Shown in pieces: positions 5,560-6,313 of a stretch of DNA of 6,313 bases (its first letter is position 1; each line of letters starts with the position of its first letter). The stretch comes from Verrucomicrobiota bacterium. Lineage in GTDB: Bacteria; Verrucomicrobiota; Verrucomicrobiia; Chthoniobacterales; UBA10450. Both the position numbers and the translations under genes were made by a program. The stretch spans positions 544-6,856 of the forward strand of contig QHNU01000220.1 in NCBI GenBank assembly GCA_003218525.1, in the 5' to 3' direction. The notes below the pieces were generated by a model. It was not told the DNA's origin, ran no database searches, and saw nothing but the letters and a program-made list of their open reading frames with translations.

Positions 5560-6313
5560 CCATTAATTTCCTGCGCACCGTAGCCGATCCGACCCGGCTG
5601 CGTTTAATGCTCTTGCTCGAGTGCGATGAACTGTCGGTGGCCGAGCTCCAGGAGATCCTCGGCATGGGACAATCACGTATTTCCAGTCACCTCGCCCAAC
5701 TTAAACGGGCCGGCGCCGTGACAGATCGTCGAGCGGGCAAGAAAGTTTATTACGGCTTGAGCAATTCGCAGAGAAACGGTACTCGGGTTCGGGCGCAGGA
5801 ATTGGTGCACGCCATGGCGCGTGAAATTCCCGAGACGAAGCGTGATCGGACCGCGCTGAAGCTGGCGCTGCGCAAGCGGCAGGACAAGGCGCGCGAATAT
5901 TTCGACGAATTGGCCGGGAAATTCGGCCGCAGCTATGTGCCCGGCCGTTCGTGGGAGGCGCTCGCTCATACCCTCATCACCTTATTGCCGGCGATGACCG
6001 TGGCCGATCTCGGTGCCGGCGAAGGTACGCTCTCACAATTACTGGCCAAAACCGCGCGCAAGGTGATCGCGGTTGATAATTCCCCAAAGATGGTGGCATT
6101 CGCGTCGCAGCTGGCGAAAAAGCACGCTCTCAAGAATCTCGAATACCGGCTGGGAGACATGCAGGACCCGCCGATCGCGAAGAATAGTGTCGATCTGGTT
6201 ATTTTCAGTCAGGCACTGCATCACGCCACCCGTCCGGAGCGGGCCATTGGTCACGCCCATTCGATTTTACGAAAGAATGGCCGAATCGTGATTCTTGATT
6301 TGCTCAGTCATCG
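5550..6313 (+). CDS. ArsR-type winged helix fused to a SAM-dependent methyltransferase fold; SahR-like regulator (3' end beyond window)
   Basis: Open from the ATG at 5550 to the edge: 254 residues; an in-frame TAG two codons upstream fixes the N-terminus. Residues 1-72 are an ArsR winged helix: LRTVADPTRLRLMLLL, ELSVAEL, recognition helix QSRISSHLAQLKRAG (41-55), wing RRAGKKVYYGL. The ELCVCDL metal site of arsenic/cadmium sensors is replaced by ELSVAEL with no cysteine, so it is not a classical metal sensor. A charged linker (75-125) leads to a class I methyltransferase fold: motif I VADLGAGEGT (151-160), acidic D176 in VIAVDNSPKM, LGDMQDPP (201-208), SVDLVIFSQALHHATRPERA (213-232), and NGRIVILD (243-250). 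SahR, an ArsR-family regulator of SAM-cycle genes known from Proteobacteria, responds to S-adenosylhomocysteine. This fusion, divergent from metK-ahcY, fits that role, with the methyltransferase fold as SAM/SAH sensor. Real methyltransferase activity (such as a metalloid or ubiquinone-type enzyme) remains possible. The start has only a weak ribosome binding site. Confidence 0.88.
   Translation, partial: MPSTINFLRTVADPTRLRLMLLLECDELSVAELQEILGMGQSRISSHLAQLKRAGAVTDRRAGKKVYYGLSNSQRNGTRVRAQELVHAMAREIPETKRDRTALKLALRKRQDKAREYFDELAGKFGRSYVPGRSWEALAHTLITLLPAMTVADLGAGEGTLSQLLAKTARKVIAVDNSPKMVAFASQLAKKHALKNLEYRLGDMQDPPIAKNSVDLVIFSQALHHATRPERAIGHAHSILRKNGRIVILDLLSH

Noticed and set aside
5550..5770. Arsenic or cadmium sensor of the classical ArsR type
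   Set aside because: The metal-binding ELCVCDL helix is replaced by ELSVAEL with no cysteine, and the neighbours are SAM-cycle genes, not ars genes.
1..6313. tRNA or rRNA genes, CRISPR array, insertion sequence or phage genes
   Set aside because: No cloverleaf-like segments, evenly spaced repeats, transposase or integrase frames are seen; the only repeated DNA is the intergenic palindromes, the kamA tail and short leader repeats.

Overview
The window (about 6.3 kb, moderate-to-high GC) looks like ordinary chromosome of a free-living Gram-negative-type bacterium. My best guess is a soil Verrucomicrobiota member or a relative. That rests on the intergenic palindromes of the GTCATTCCGAG family, the general protein flavour, and an ArsR-methyltransferase gene beside metK-ahcY. 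It is an inference without database support.

Left part (1-1209): a partial HtrA/DegP-type serine protease gene runs leftward off the window. It diverges from a rightward gene for a 238-residue HExxH protein, probably a zinc metallopeptidase-like protein of unknown role. Neither end of this block shows mobile-element signs.

Middle (1210-2650): a complete lysine 2,3-aminomutase gene (kamA) with all radical-SAM, PLP and substrate-lysine residues. Downstream lies a 235-bp convergent intergenic region with an unusual layout: a long palindromic repeat, then a second 66-bp copy of the 3' end of kamA, then another palindrome of the same family. The ghost copy differs from the real tail mostly at synonymous positions, so it looks like the remnant of a diverged kamA homologue rather than a recent slippage duplication.

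Right part (2651-6313): a SAM-cycle module. metK (S-adenosylmethionine synthetase) and ahcY (S-adenosylhomocysteine hydrolase) are co-oriented leftward and probably co-transcribed. Divergent from metK is a gene, cut by the window edge, for an ArsR-type winged helix fused to a class I SAM-dependent methyltransferase fold. This is the architecture I expect of a SahR-like sensor of SAM or SAH. The 160-bp divergent region contains a perfect 7-bp inverted repeat whose centre-right part, GATATATC, could serve as the -10 element of both divergent promoters. MetK makes SAM, methyltransferases consume it to SAH, AhcY removes SAH, and the fused regulator probably adjusts both genes according to SAM/SAH. 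KamA is also a SAM-using enzyme, but nothing in its promoter resembles the operator. This regulatory module is the most interesting biology in the window, with the kamA tail ghost second.
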